Positions 27,030 through 36,897 are shown, numbered from the stretch's first letter. The stretch: DNA of 64,000 nucleotides from Methylobacterium currus (GCF_003058325.1 NZ_CP028843.1:5871001-5935000); one strand, 5' to 3'. Numbers and translations are program-made. Notes: generated by a model from the sequence alone, not told the origin.

Positions 27030-29446
27030 TGCCGGGACTTCAGGACGGCGTCGAACACGCCGCCATCGTCGAAATGGGTCTTCTGGGCCTTCGCCCAGCC
27101 GCCGAAGGTGTCGTCGATGGTGACGAGCTTCAGCTTCGGGAAGCGGGCCAGGTCCTCCTTGGCCGCCGCGGATTCGTCGCGCGGGCGGTAGAAGTTCTTG
27201 GCGATGAGGGCCTGCGCCGCCGGCGTATAGAGGAACTGCAGGTAGGCCTCAGCCTGCTTGCGGGTGCCCTTCTGGTCGACATTGGCGTCGACGAGCGCCA
27301 CCGGCGGCTCGGCCAGGATCGAGAGCGAGGGCACGACGATGTCGAACTTGCCCTTGCCGAATTCCTCGTCGGCCAGGAACGCCTCGTTCTCCCAGGCGAT
27401 CAGCACGTCGCCCAAGCCCCGCTGCACGAAGGTGGTGGTGGCGCCGCGCGCTCCCGTGTCGAGCACCGGCACGTTCTTGAACAGCGCGGTGATGAACTCG
27501 CGCGCCTTGCCCTCGTCGCCGTTGTTCTTCGACAGCGCGTAGGCATAGGCCGCGAGGTAGTTCCAGCGCGCGCCGCCCGAGGTCTTCGGGTTCGGGGTGA
27601 TGACCTGGATCCCCGGCCTCACCAGGTCGTCCCAGTCCTTCACGCCCTTCGGATTGCCCTTGCGCACCAGGAACACGATGGTCGAGGTGTAGGGCGTCGA
27701 GTTGTGCGGCAACCGCTTCTGCCAGTCGGCCGGCAGCTTCTTCGACCGGGCGGCGATGGCGTCGATGTCGCTGGCGAGCGCCAGCGTCACCACGTCCGCC
27801 GGCAGCCCGTCGATCACCGAGCGGGCCTGGGCGCCGGAGCCGCCATGCGAGGCGCGCACCGTCACGGTCTCGCCGGTCTTGGCCTTCCACTCCTTGGCGA
27901 AGGCCGCGTCGATCGCCCGGTACAGCTCCCGGGTCGGGTCGTAGGAGACGTTCAGGAGGGCTTGCGCCCTCGCCGGGGCGGGCGCTCCGGCGAGAGCCAG
28001 GAGCGAGGCCCCGGCGACGAGCGCCGGGGAGGCGCCCCGGAACAGCCTGCGCAGCGAGCCGAGGAGCCCGCCGCGGGCGGGCGCCGCCTCGGTCTTCGCC
28101 TCGGATCGCGGCGCCTCGGCCTTGGTCCCGCCCTGCGGGGCCGCCGGCAGGGCCTGGACCAGGCCGAGCGCCGCCGTGTCGGTGGTCGTGCGGTCGATCA
28201 GGATCAGGCTGCCGGTGTCGCGGTTCTGGCGATAGGCATCGACCGCGACCTTGCGGTCGAGGCTCAAGGTGACGTCGCCGATGTCGTTGGCGCTCAGAGA
28301 CTCGGCCGGCACGCCCTGCCCGGTCTCGGTGTCGATGCGCGCGCGCACCGCTTCGACCAGGGCGTTCGCCGTCACGGTGCCGACCTTGGCGAGGTAGCTC
28401 GCTCCCGGCTTCAGCTCGGTCTCGTTGGCCCAGAACAGCCGCACATCGAGCCGGTCGCTCACGATCGGCGCCTGCCCGGCCGCCGCGATGACGCTGCCGC
28501 GCGAGGCGTCGACCTCGTCGGCGAGGACCAGGGTCACCGACTGGCCGGCGATGGCGCGGGTGAGGTCGCCGTCATAGGTGACGATCCGGGCGACCGTGGA
28601 CGGGGTGCCCGAGGGCGCCACCACCACCGCGTCGCCGACCGCGACCGAGCCGGACGCGATCAGCCCCGAGAAGCCGCGGAAGTCGGAATTCGGCCGGTTG
28701 ACCCACTGCACCGCCATGCGGAAGGGGGCGACCTCCTCCTCGACATGGGCCGGCACCTCTTCGAGGTATTGCAGCAGCGGCGCACCGGTGTACCAGGGGG
28801 CGGCAGCGCCGGGCAGCACGACGTTGTCGCCGTTCGCCGCCGAGAGCGGGATGCCGGTGACCTCGGCGAAGCTCAGTCCCGTCGCGAAGGCCTGGAACTC
28901 GGCCACGATCGCCTCGAACCGGCCTTCAGACCAGCCGATCAGGTCCATCTTGTTGACCGCCAGCACGACGCGGCGGATGCCGAGCATCGAGACCAGCAGG
29001 GCGTGGCGCCGGGTCTGCGGGCTCAGGCCCTTGCGGGCATCCACGAGCAGCACCGCGACCTCGGCGGTCGAGGCGCCGGTCGCCATGTTGCGGGTGTACT
29101 GGACGTGGCCGGGGGTGTCGGCGACGATGAACGAGCGCCGCTCGGTGGAGAAGAACCGGTAGGCGACGTCGATGGTGATGCCCTGCTCGCGCTCGGCCTG
29201 AAGGCCGTCGACGAGGAGCGCCAGATCCAGCTCCCCGCCCCGGGTGCCGTGGCGGCGCGAGTCGCGCTCCAGCGCGCTGACCTGATCGTCGAAGATCTGC
29301 TTGGTGTCGTGCAGAAGCCGCCCGATCAGGGTCGACTTGCCGTCATCGACCGAGCCGCAGGTGATGAACCGCAGCACTTCCTTGCGCTGGTGGGCGGCGA
29401 GGAAGGCCTCGTAGCCGAAGGCGCGGGTGGATTGGTGCACGGTCAT
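27026..29446 (-). CDS. cysN: In-frame fusion: sulfate adenylyltransferase large subunit (CysN) plus sulfate-binding protein (Sbp)
   Basis: 806 residues. Residues 1-436 are CysN, the GTPase subunit of ATP sulfurylase: P-loop GSVDDGKST (31-39), DTPGH (110-114), NKMD (165-168), then EF-Tu-like beta domains ending in [20 protein letters not shown]. Residues 437-462 are an Ala/Lys/Glu linker. Residues 463-495 form a signal-peptide-like segment (LRRLFRG, a hydrophobic core, then APARAQA). Residues 496-806 are a complete Sbp, starting [13 protein letters not shown], with [13 protein letters not shown] and [15 protein letters not shown]. No stop codon lies at the junction, and there is no in-frame ATG, GTG or TTG near the signal segment. 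No APS-kinase domain is present. Starts ATGA-coupled to cysD and ends ATGA-coupled to cysT. Either a true chimera or a lost stop codon; the reading itself is unambiguous. Confidence 0.85.
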   Translation of the reverse strand: MTVHQSTRAFGYEAFLAAHQRKEVLRFITCGSVDDGKSTLIGRLLHDTKQIFDDQVSALERDSRRHGTRGGELDLALLVDGLQAEREQGITIDVAYRFFSTERRSFIVADTPGHVQYTRNMATGASTAEVAVLLVDARKGLSPQTRRHALLVSMLGIRRVVLAVNKMDLIGWSEGRFEAIVAEFQAFATGLSFAEVTGIPLSAANGDNVVLPGAAAPWYTGAPLLQYLEEVPAHVEEEVAPFRMAVQWVNRPNSDFRGFSGLIASGSVAVGDAVVVAPSGTPSTVARIVTYDGDLTRAIAGQSVTLVLADEVDASRGSVIAAAGQAPIVSDRLDVRLFWANETELKPGASYLAKVGTVTANALVEAVRARIDTETGQGVPAESLSANDIGDVTLSLDRKVAVDAYRQNRDTGSLILIDRTTTDTAALGLVQALPAAPQGGTKAEAPRSEAKTEAAPARGGLLGSLRRLFRGASPALVAGASLLALAGAPAPARAQALLNVSYDPTRELYRAIDAAFAKEWKAKTGETVTVRASHGGSGAQARSVIDGLPADVVTLALASDIDAIAARSKKLPADWQKRLPHNSTPYTSTIVFLVRKGNPKGVKDWDDLVRPGIQVITPNPKTSGGARWNYLAAYAYALSKNNGDEGKAREFITALFKNVPVLDTGARGATTTFVQRGLGDVLIAWENEAFLADEEFGKGKFDIVVPSLSILAEPPVALVDANVDQKGTRKQAEAYLQFLYTPAAQALIAKNFYRPRDESAAAKEDLARFPKLKLVTIDDTFGGWAKAQKTHFDDGGVFDAVLKSRQ

Positions 29447-30381
29447 CAGAAGTAACCTTCCTGCTTCTTGCGCTCCATGGCGCCGGCGCCGTCCTTGTCG
29501 ATCACCCGGCCCTGCCGCTCGGAGGTGCGGGCGGCCAGCGTCTCGCCGATGATCTCCGGCAGGGTCGCGGCATCGCTCTCCACCGCCCCGGTCAGCGGGT
29601 AGCAGCCGAGCGTCCGGAAGCGCACCCGGCGCATCTCCGGCGTCTCGCCGGGATTGAGCGGCAGGCGCTCGTCGTCGACCATGATCAGCTGCCTGTCGCG
29701 GCTCACCACAGGGCGCTCGGCCGCGAAGTAGAGCGGCACGATCGGGATGTTCTCCTGCTCGATGTAGAGCCAGATATCGAGCTCGGTCCAGTTCGACAGC
29801 GGGAACACGCGAAGGGATTCCCCTCGCTGCTTCTTCATGTTGTAGAGATGCCAGGGCTCGGCGCGCTGGCGCTTCGGGTCCCAGCGGTGCTGGGCGGTGC
29901 GCAGCGAGACGATGCGCTCCTTGGCCCGCGAGGCCTCCTCGTCGCGACGCGCGCCGCCGAAGGCCGCGTCGAACTTGTACTTGTCGAGAGCCTGGCGAAG
30001 CGCCTGGGTCTTCATCACGTCGGTATGGACCTCGGAGCCGTGGCTCACCGGCCCGATGCCGCGGGCGAGCCCGTCCGGGTTGGTGTAGACGAGGAGATCG
30101 AGGCCGAGCTCCTTCGCGCGCCGATCGCGGAACGCGATCATCTCGCGGAACTTCCAGGTCGTGTCGACGTGGAGCAGCGGGAACGGCAGCCGGCCCGGCG
30201 CGAAGGCCTTCAGGGCCAGGTGCAGCAGCACCGAGGAATCCTTGCCGATCGAGTACAGCATCACCGGGTTCTCGGTCTCGGCGACCGTCTCCCGCATGAT
30301 GTGGATGCTTTCGGCCTCCAGTCGCTGAAGGTGGGTCAGGCGGTCGAGGCCGTCCGTACGGGTCTTGAGGGCGGCGCTCAT
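29446..30381 (-). CDS. cysD: Sulfate adenylyltransferase small subunit CysD
   Basis: 311 residues. Catalyses ATP + sulfate to APS + PPi, driven by GTP hydrolysis in CysN. PP-loop [18 protein letters not shown] (about 43-60), the [16 protein letters not shown] segment and the C-terminal ...ERKKQEGYF are characteristic. ATGA overlaps both with cysH upstream and cysN::sbp downstream, so the operon is tightly coupled. Confidence 0.95.
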   Translation of the reverse strand: MSAALKTRTDGLDRLTHLQRLEAESIHIMRETVAETENPVMLYSIGKDSSVLLHLALKAFAPGRLPFPLLHVDTTWKFREMIAFRDRRAKELGLDLLVYTNPDGLARGIGPVSHGSEVHTDVMKTQALRQALDKYKFDAAFGGARRDEEASRAKERIVSLRTAQHRWDPKRQRAEPWHLYNMKKQRGESLRVFPLSNWTELDIWLYIEQENIPIVPLYFAAERPVVSRDRQLIMVDDERLPLNPGETPEMRRVRFRTLGCYPLTGAVESDAATLPEIIGETLAARTSERQGRVIDKDGAGAMERKKQEGYF

Positions 30382-31211
30382 GCGGCCAGCTCCGGATTGG
30401 TCTTGGTCGAGGATGATTCGGGCGAGTGTTTACTGTCGGACTGTGCCGGCTCGAAGGCGGCGGGCTCCCGACCGGGCTTGATCTCGCTGCCGGGCGCCCC
30501 GGCGACATGGAGGCCGCATTCCTGCTTGCCGGCCTGCTCCCACCACCAGCGGCCGGCGCGCTCGGGCTCGCCGACCTTCACGGCGCGGGTGCAGGGCGCG
30601 CAGCCGATCGACGGGAAGCCGCGATCGTGCAGGACGTTGTAGGGCACGTAGTTCTGGTGGATCAGCTCGGCGATCGCCTCGCGGGTCCAGTCGGCCAAGG
30701 GGTTGAGCTTGATCAGCCCGCGGGCGTGATCGGCCTCGGCCAGCGGCGTCTCGGCCCGGTTGGCCGATTGCCCGGCGCGCAGGCCGGTGAGCCAGCCCGC
30801 GGCGCCGGCCAGCGCCCGGCCCAGGGGCTCGACCTTGCGGAAGCCGCAGCAGGCCTGACGCGCCGCCACCGAATGGCGAAACCCGTTGATGCCGGATTCC
30901 GACACGAAATGCTCCGAGGCCTCGCGCTCGGGCGCATAGGCGCGGATGCGGAAGCCGTAGGCCGCCTCGGTCTCGGCCCAGACGTCGTAGGTCTCGGGGA
31001 AGAGCCGGCCGGTATCGAGGGTGACGATCTCAACCCGCGACTTCGCCATGCGAAGGGCGTGGGTGAGGGCCTGGTCCTCGAGGCCGAAGCTCGTGGTGAA
31101 GACCAGGCGGCCGTCCACCGTCGCGTCGATCAGCGCGAGGCGCGCCGGCAGGGCGAGGGGACGCAGGCGCGAGGCCAGCTCCTGCGCCGCGCCGTCGAGG
31201 GGAAGGGTCAT
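30378..31211 (-). CDS. cysH: Assimilatory adenylyl-sulfate (APS) reductase CysH
   Basis: 277 residues. Reduces activated sulfate to sulfite. The CC motif in RQACCGFRK and the later CAPC are the four iron-sulfur ligands of the [4Fe-4S] APS-using type, and the catalytic Cys is in QECGLH. This fits the absence of an APS kinase (cysC) here: the pathway would go APS to sulfite directly. After ECGLH there is a 40-residue low-complexity Ser/Glu/Pro tail beyond the usual end. The ATG at 31211 begins the conserved protein; upstream in-frame ATGs run into the control region. First gene of the minus-strand operon. Confidence 0.93.
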   Translation of the reverse strand: MTLPLDGAAQELASRLRPLALPARLALIDATVDGRLVFTTSFGLEDQALTHALRMAKSRVEIVTLDTGRLFPETYDVWAETEAAYGFRIRAYAPEREASEHFVSESGINGFRHSVAARQACCGFRKVEPLGRALAGAAGWLTGLRAGQSANRAETPLAEADHARGLIKLNPLADWTREAIAELIHQNYVPYNVLHDRGFPSIGCAPCTRAVKVGEPERAGRWWWEQAGKQECGLHVAGAPGSEIKPGREPAAFEPAQSDSKHSPESSSTKTNPELAA

Positions 31212-31250
31212 GGGGAGCCCGGGATTGGCTGCTTGTGTGAGACGGTAACT

Positions 31251-31266
31251 GTTCGCTATACCGAAC
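31251..31266. promoter_or_regulatory. GTTC-N8-GAAC dyad upstream of cysH (candidate sulfur-regulon operator)
   Basis: GTTC gctatacc GAAC, with one more matched pair on each side (TGTTCG/CGAACA), 40-55 bases before the cysH ATG in the 213-base gap shared with the Lrp gene. The same arms and spacing recur upstream of cysJ. Confidence 0.55.
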
Positions 31267-31424
31267 ACTGTCAAGGCATGGCTGGGATACGGCCCCGGTG
31301 TTTTTCGCAAACCCCGCGCCCGCATCTCGGGATAATCGGGACCCGGCAAACGGCCCGGCAGAACATTCGTTCCATGCCCCAGGGTTACCCTTGAAAGAAT
31401 CTTCTCCAGAATCGGAGCCGCGCA

Positions 31425-31916
31425 GTGGATGCCATCGATTTGAAGATCCTCGCCCTGCTCCAGAACGACGCCACCCTGTCGATCGCCCAGATCGGGGAGC
31501 GCGTCGGCCTGTCGCAGACCCCCTGCTGGAAGCGCATCCAGCGCCTCGAGGCCGACGGGGTGATCGACCGCCGGGTGGCGGTTCTCGACCCGGTGAAACT
31601 GGGCCTAGGGTTGACGGTTTTCGTCTCGATCGAGACGAGCGACCATTCCCGCGAGTGGCTTGAACGCTTCGCCGCCACCGTCTCGGCCATGCCGGAGGTG
31701 CTGGAATTCTACCGCATGGCCGGCGACGTGGATTACATGCTCCGCGTCGTGGTGGCGGACATGCAGGCCTACGACGCCTTCTACAAGCGCCTGATCGCGG
31801 TGCTGCCGCTGAAGAACGTGACGTCGCGCTTCGCCATGGAGAAGGTGAAGAGCACCACGGCGTTGCCGCTCCCGACGGCGCCCTTCGTCCAGCCCGCCGC
31901 GGCCGGCGGAAAATAA
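31425..31916 (+). CDS. Lrp/AsnC-family transcriptional regulator
   Basis: 163 residues: N-terminal HTH (AIDLKILALLQNDATLSIAQ..ERVGLSQTPCWKRIQRLEADG) and a RAM ligand/oligomer domain with GDVDYMLRVVV. The start is GTG 31425. It is divergent from cysH and 109 bases upstream of cysJ, in the centre of the sulfur cluster, so control of sulfate assimilation is likely; in other alphaproteobacteria regulators of this fold sense amino acids. The C-terminal 15 residues are a Pro/Ala-rich tail. Confidence 0.88.
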   Translation: MDAIDLKILALLQNDATLSIAQIGERVGLSQTPCWKRIQRLEADGVIDRRVAVLDPVKLGLGLTVFVSIETSDHSREWLERFAATVSAMPEVLEFYRMAGDVDYMLRVVVADMQAYDAFYKRLIAVLPLKNVTSRFAMEKVKSTTALPLPTAPFVQPAAAGGK

Positions 31917-31965
31917 TATTCTCTTTTCGGCCGCGCGGACGATAGCGATCATCTCCGGCGGACCC

Positions 31966-31981
31966 GTTCTTCAAAAAGAAC
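31966..31981. promoter_or_regulatory. GTTC-N8-GAAC dyad upstream of cysJ
   Basis: GTTC ttcaaaaa GAAC (6-bp arms GTTCTT/AAGAAC), about 44 bases before the cysJ ATG. Half-sites and spacing are the same as at 31251-31266. Confidence 0.55.
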
Positions 31982-32024
31982 ATTTTGGTTGACTCCGGGG
32001 CGTCGCGGGCACATCTGTGCGGGC

Positions 32025-33800
32025 ATGTCTCGCTCCGCGCTTCTTCCCCGCACGGCTCCCTTCGGCGACGCCGAGCGGGCCCATCTCGACGCCGCCCTCG
32101 GCTCCACCACCGCGCTGCAGCGGGCGTGGCTGGCGGGCTTCCTCGCCGGCCTCGACGCCGCCGGCGGCACCGCCGCCGCCGAGGCCCCGGTCCCGGCCGC
32201 GCCCCCGCGCGCCGCCGAGCCGCTGACGATCGTGTACGCCAGCGAGTCCGGCAATTCCGAGAAGCTCGCCGGCGACGTGGGCAAGCTCGCGCGCAAGAAC
32301 GGCTTCAAGCCGAAGGTCGTCGACTTCGCCGACCTCGACGTGGCGGCTCTGGGCAATGAGAAGCGCCTGGTCGTCATCGCCGCCACCTGGGGCGAGGGCG
32401 AGCCGCCGGCCCGGGCCGTGCGTGCCTACGGCGAGATCATGGGCGAGGGCGCGCCGCGTCTCGACGGGGTCGAGTTCGGCGTCCTGGCCCTCGGCGACAC
32501 GTCCTATGCCGAGTTCTGCGCCATCGGGAAGCGCCTCGACGCGCGGCTGGAGGAACTCGGCGCCAAGCGGGTGCTGCCCCGGATCGATTGCGACCTCGAC
32601 TTCGACAAGCCGGCCGCCGCCTGGATCAAGGACGCCCTCAAGGCCCTCGCCCCGGCCGAGCCCGCCGGCAACGTCGTGGCGGTGGATTTCGCCCGCGCGG
32701 CCGGCGCCGACGAGGAGGCCGAGGTCAGCCGCGAGCCGGTCACCGTCGAGGTGATCGAGCACGTCAACCTGAACTCGTCGCGCTCCGACAAGGAGACGAT
32801 CCACCTCGCCCTCGCCTTCGAGGATGCCGCACCGGCTTACGAGCCCGGCGATTCCCTGGAGCTCTACCCCGAGAACGACCCGGCCCTGGTCGACCAGATC
32901 CTGAAGGCCGCGAGCCTGGAAGGCGATTCGGTCCTGCGCCAGGCTCTGCTTGCCGAGCGCGACATCACCACCCTGTCGGCCGCCACGGTCGAGCGCTTCG
33001 TGAAGGCCACCGGCCACGAGGAGGCGCGCCGCCTCATCGACAACGGCGAGGTCCGGGCCTGGATCGAGGGCCGGCACCTGATCGACCTGATCGAGACCTA
33101 TCCGGCCAAGCTGACGGCGCAACATCTGTCGGACATCACCCGGCCGCTTCCGCCGCGGGCCTACTCGATCGCCTCCTCGCGGGCCGAGGTCGGCGACGAG
33201 GCGCACCTGACCATCGCGGCGGTGCGCTACGCCACCCATGGCCGCGAGCGCACCGGCGTCGCCTCGGTCCACGTCGCCGACCGGATCCGCACCGGCGCCA
33301 AGCTCAAGGTGCGGGTGAAGCCGAACAGGCATTTCCGCCTGCCGAAGGATCCGGCGACCGACATCATCATGGTCGGCCCCGGCACCGGCGTGGCGCCGTT
33401 CCGCGCCTTCGTGCAGGAGCGTCGCGCCACCGAGGCGCCCGGCCGCAACTGGCTGTTCTTCGGCGACCGCCACTTCACCCACGACTTCCTGTACCAGCTC
33501 GAATGGCAGGAGGCCCTGGAGGACGGGTCGCTGGCGCGCATCGACGTCGCCTTCTCCCGCGACCAGCCCGAGAAGATCTACGTCCAGGACCGGATCTGGG
33601 AGCAGCGCCGGGAGCTCGTCTCCTGGCTCGATGGCGGCGCCCATTTCTACGTCTGCGGCGACGCCAAGGCGATGGCCAAGGACGTGCGGGCGGCGCTGGT
33701 GAAGGCCTTCGCCGACGTGAAGGGCCTGGACGCTGCGGCCGCCGAGGCCGCGGTGGCGGGCCTGGAGCGCAGCCACCGCTACCAGCAGGACGTCTACTAA
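32025..33800 (+). CDS. cysJ: Sulfite reductase flavoprotein subunit (CysJ-like)
   Basis: 591 residues. Passes electrons from NADPH through FAD and FMN to the sulfite reductase hemoprotein. Flavodoxin domain about 64-205 (IVYASESGNSEKLA FMN loop), FAD domain with RAYSIASS near 380, NADPH domain with GPGTGVAPFRAF near 450 and the C-terminal aromatic end ...QQDVY that stacks on FAD. ATG 32025 begins the usual MSRSALLPRTAPF-type N-terminus; a TTG at 31989 is too close to the dyad. Followed by cysI on the same strand after a 235-base gap. Confidence 0.92.
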   Translation: MSRSALLPRTAPFGDAERAHLDAALGSTTALQRAWLAGFLAGLDAAGGTAAAEAPVPAAPPRAAEPLTIVYASESGNSEKLAGDVGKLARKNGFKPKVVDFADLDVAALGNEKRLVVIAATWGEGEPPARAVRAYGEIMGEGAPRLDGVEFGVLALGDTSYAEFCAIGKRLDARLEELGAKRVLPRIDCDLDFDKPAAAWIKDALKALAPAEPAGNVVAVDFARAAGADEEAEVSREPVTVEVIEHVNLNSSRSDKETIHLALAFEDAAPAYEPGDSLELYPENDPALVDQILKAASLEGDSVLRQALLAERDITTLSAATVERFVKATGHEEARRLIDNGEVRAWIEGRHLIDLIETYPAKLTAQHLSDITRPLPPRAYSIASSRAEVGDEAHLTIAAVRYATHGRERTGVASVHVADRIRTGAKLKVRVKPNRHFRLPKDPATDIIMVGPGTGVAPFRAFVQERRATEAPGRNWLFFGDRHFTHDFLYQLEWQEALEDGSLARIDVAFSRDQPEKIYVQDRIWEQRRELVSWLDGGAHFYVCGDAKAMAKDVRAALVKAFADVKGLDAAAAEAAVAGLERSHRYQQDVY

Positions 33801-34035
33801 AACCCGCGCTGCCCGGTGCGCATCTCCTCTCACCGCGGGCGGTGAGAGGAAAAGGTCCCCGCATCCGCCAACGTGTCGGCTCTCGTCGCCGGCGACCAAT
33901 GCCGAGGCGTCAAGCCTCACCCCGCCCCTCCTCCCACCCGGGAGAGGGGTTCCCGCGTGTCTTTCGGCGAGGCGCTCGCCAGGAGGACCCGGGTAGTCTA
34001 CGCCTCGCGCGAGGCGACCGAACGGACACCACCTC

Positions 34036-35850
34036 ATGGCCGACCACAAGACCGCCGAGACTCCGACCGCCGAGCGCGTCTACGAGACGCCGCCGACCGA
34101 GCGCCCGATCACCGACGCGGAGGCCGCCCGGGCCGCCAAATTGTCGGCCAACGAGCATATCAAGATCGCCAGCGGCTACCTGCGCGGCACCCTCGCGGAA
34201 GGGCTCCTGAAGAACGCCAGCGGCGCGATCTCGGACGATGACGGGCAGCTCGTGAAGTTCCACGGGATGTACCTGCAGGACGACCGCGACCTGCGCCCCG
34301 AGCGGACCAAGAAGAAGCTCGACAAGGCCTATTCGTTCATGATCCGCCTGCGTATCGCCGGCGGCGTCGTGAGCCCGAAGCAGTGGCTGATCCTCGACGA
34401 GATCGCCCGCACCTACGCCAACGGGACCCTGCGCGCGACGACGCGCCAGACCTTCCAGTATCACGGCGTCATCAAGTCGAACCTCAAGCGCACGATGGCG
34501 GCGATCGACTCGGCTCTGCTCGACACGATCGCGGCCTGCGGCGACGTCAACCGCAACGTGATGGCGGCGACGAACCCGGCCCAGAAGGGCGCCCACGAGG
34601 CCGCCTACACGCTCGCCAAGGACATTTCCGATAGCCTGCTGCCGAAGACCAGCGCCTGGCGCGAGATCTGGCTTGACGGCGAGCGCGTGGTCGGAGGCGA
34701 GGATGCGGGCGAGGTCGAACCGGTCTACGGCAAGACCTACCTGCCGCGGAAGTTCAAGACCATCGTGGCGGTGCCGCCCTCGAACGAGGTCGACGTCTAC
34801 GCCCACGACCTCGGCTTCATCGCCATCCTCGACGAGACGAACCAGGTGACGGGCTGGAACGTCACCGTCGGCGGCGGTATGGGCATGACCCATGGCGAGA
34901 CCGACACCTTCCCGCGCACCGCCGACGTGATGCTGTTCTGCGAGCCCGACTACGCGCTCAAGGTCGCCGAGGCGGTGATGACCGTCCAGCGCGACTGGGG
35001 CAACCGCACCGTCCGCAAGAACGCCCGCCTGAAATACACGATCGAGCGCTACGGCCTGAAGGCCTTCCGGGCCGAGGTCGAGAAGCGCGTCGGCCGCGCC
35101 TTCCAGGATCCCAAGCCCTTCACGTTCACCAATAACGGCGACCGCTACGGCTGGGTCGAGGGCGATGACGGCAAGCATCACCTGACGCTCTACGTCGCGT
35201 CCGGCCGGATCAAGGACATCGAGGGCGGGCCGCAGATCCTCTCGGGGCTCCGCCGCATCGCCGAGGTGCATCAGGGCGATTTCCGCCTCACCGGCAACCA
35301 GAACGTCATCATCGCCAACGTCCCGGCGGACCGGAAGGTCGAGATCGACGCGCTGGTGCAGGAATACGGGCTGACCGTCGGCGCGGGGGCCCTGCGCCGC
35401 AACAGCCTCGCCTGCGTGGCCCTGCCGACCTGCGGCCTGGCGCTGGCCGAGAGCGAGCGCTACCTGCCGAGCCTGATCGACGAGCTCGAGGAGAGCCTGG
35501 CCTCCCACGGCCTGTCCGAGGACGAGATCACCATCCGGATGACCGGCTGCCCGAATGGCTGCGCCCGGCCGTTCATCGCCGAGATCGGCCTCGTCGGCCG
35601 TGGACCCGAGCGCTACAACCTCTATCTCGGTGCCGCCTTCGACGGCTCGCGGCTGAGCAAGCTCTACGCCGACGACGTCGCGGCCTCGGAGATCCGGGCC
35701 ACGCTCGACCCGCTCTTCGCGGCCTATGCCAAGGACCGGGAGACCGGCGAGCGCTTCGGCGACTTCGTGATCCGGGCCGGCTACGTGGCCAAGACCGGCA
35801 ACGGGCCGGACTTCCACGTGCAGACCGGCGCGCAGAAGGCTGTGGCCTGA
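34036..35850 (+). CDS. cysI: Sulfite reductase hemoprotein beta subunit CysI
   Basis: 604 residues. Six-electron reduction of sulfite to sulfide on a siroheme-[4Fe-4S] centre. The ligand motifs CVALPTC and CPNGC (TGCPNGCARP) are both intact, as are the siroheme-binding Arg/Lys segments (TTRQTFQYHGV, RLTGNQNVIIANV). Length is about 30 residues over E. coli CysI because of an N-terminal extension. With cysJ it forms the second arm of the sulfate assimilation locus. Confidence 0.95.
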   Translation: MADHKTAETPTAERVYETPPTERPITDAEAARAAKLSANEHIKIASGYLRGTLAEGLLKNASGAISDDDGQLVKFHGMYLQDDRDLRPERTKKKLDKAYSFMIRLRIAGGVVSPKQWLILDEIARTYANGTLRATTRQTFQYHGVIKSNLKRTMAAIDSALLDTIAACGDVNRNVMAATNPAQKGAHEAAYTLAKDISDSLLPKTSAWREIWLDGERVVGGEDAGEVEPVYGKTYLPRKFKTIVAVPPSNEVDVYAHDLGFIAILDETNQVTGWNVTVGGGMGMTHGETDTFPRTADVMLFCEPDYALKVAEAVMTVQRDWGNRTVRKNARLKYTIERYGLKAFRAEVEKRVGRAFQDPKPFTFTNNGDRYGWVEGDDGKHHLTLYVASGRIKDIEGGPQILSGLRRIAEVHQGDFRLTGNQNVIIANVPADRKVEIDALVQEYGLTVGAGALRRNSLACVALPTCGLALAESERYLPSLIDELEESLASHGLSEDEITIRMTGCPNGCARPFIAEIGLVGRGPERYNLYLGAAFDGSRLSKLYADDVAASEIRATLDPLFAAYAKDRETGERFGDFVIRAGYVAKTGNGPDFHVQTGAQKAVA

Positions 35851-35857
35851 TCCGTGC

Positions 35858-35884
35858 TGCGGCGGGATTGCCTATCCCGCCGCA
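35858..35884. terminator. Hairpin between convergent cysI and peroxidase genes
   Basis: Perfect 11-bp arms (TGCGGCGGGAT and complement) with a 5-base loop. It overlaps the end of the minus-strand peroxidase gene and follows the cysI stop by eight bases. No T tract; probably serves both directions. Confidence 0.5.
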
Positions 35885-36438
35885 TCCAGCTCCTTGACGA
35901 TCGCCGCGATCACCCGAGCCTCCGTCGGCTCGACCGGCGTCGCGAAGGCGGCCGCCACGTGGCCGTCGCGGCCGACCAGATACTTGTGGAAGTTCCAGCG
36001 CGGGGTCTCGGCCGGCTTCTCGGCGGCGGCCCAGCGATAGAACGGGTGCGCCTGCGGACCCGTCACGGCGGTCTTCGCCACGACCGGGAAGGTGACGCCG
36101 TGGTTCTTGCGCGCGGCTTCGGCGATCGCCACCCCGTCCAGGGGCTCCTGGCGCCCGAAATCGGCCGACGGCACGGCGATCACCGTCAGCCCCCGGGAGC
36201 CGAACCGGGTCCAGAGCTGCTGCAACCCGGCGAATTGCGGGGCGTAGCCGCAAGCAGTCGCGGTGTTGACCACCAGGATCGGCTTTCCGGCATGCTCGGC
36301 CAGGGCCAGGCTGCCGCCCTCGGGCTTCGCGAAGCTGAAGGCGGAGGCCGTGGCGCCGCTCTGGAGCGGTGCGGCCCGGGCCGGTACGGCGACGGCGCCG
36401 GCGATCAGGAACAGGGCCTCACGGCGGGCGACCGGCAT
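35872..36438 (-). CDS. Glutathione peroxidase-family protein, exported, Cys type
   Basis: 188 residues. Thiol peroxidase reducing hydroperoxides. Active-site Cys in NTATACGYAPQF; Trp/Asn of the tetrad in PRWNFHKYLV; the GPQAHPFYRW segment is typical. The first 22 residues (ARREALFLIAGAVAVPARAA) look like a signal peptide with an Arg pair, so the enzyme is probably periplasmic, unlike most bacterial GPx. An AGGAGG sits before the ATG at 36438. Convergent with cysI. Confidence 0.88.
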   Translation of the reverse strand: MPVARREALFLIAGAVAVPARAAPLQSGATASAFSFAKPEGGSLALAEHAGKPILVVNTATACGYAPQFAGLQQLWTRFGSRGLTVIAVPSADFGRQEPLDGVAIAEAARKNHGVTFPVVAKTAVTGPQAHPFYRWAAAEKPAETPRWNFHKYLVGRDGHVAAAFATPVEPTEARVIAAIVKELDAAG

Positions 36439-36552
36439 CGGGATGCCTCCTTTCGCGGAACTCGTCCGATTGTCCTCCGGACGCCGGAGCGGCGCAAGCC
36501 GCCGCGTACGCTCAAGCTCGCGCCCAGTCCGTCGCACGAGCGCAACTTCGCG

Positions 36553-36577
36553 TGAACTTCCACCCGACTGTCACGTT
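36553..36577 (+). promoter_or_regulatory. EcfG-type promoter candidate (TGAAC-N16-CGTT)
   Basis: Matches the alphaproteobacterial general-stress consensus GGAAC-N16/17-CGTT at eight of nine positions. The -10 part ends 30 bases before the ATG of the small gene at 36607. Confidence 0.5.
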
Positions 36578-36606
36578 GTCCGGGAGGATTGGACGGGAAG
36601 GCGGAT

Positions 36607-36804
36607 ATGGACGGGCACGAGATCCTGAACTACTTCGAGCATCGCCGTGACGGGGCTTGGGTGTGCACCCGGCCGGTCACCCTGACGACCGCCCGTGCGA
36701 GCGTGGCGATCCGCCCCGGCATGCGGTTCGATTACGGCGAGAAGGTCGGCGGCATCGATCTCGCCGAGTATCTGGAGCGGCTGGGCTCCCAGTTCGGGTC
36801 CTGA
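36607..36804 (+). CDS. Small conserved-looking hypothetical protein
   Basis: 65 residues, MDGHEILNYFEHRRDGAWVC..., soluble, mixed charge, no membrane segment. A GGAAGG lies before the ATG at 36607; a TTG at 36589 is also open. No function recognised. It has its own upstream EcfG-like promoter, which points to general-stress expression. Confidence 0.6.
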   Translation: MDGHEILNYFEHRRDGAWVCTRPVTLTTARASVAIRPGMRFDYGEKVGGIDLAEYLERLGSQFGS

Positions 36805-36897
36805 CGGGGGCTCGCAGGGTGACGCAGATGCCACACCCTGCGCGAAGGTCGCGAGCGCCTTTTGACCAGCATGTGATCGGCACGATAGGCTTCGCGG

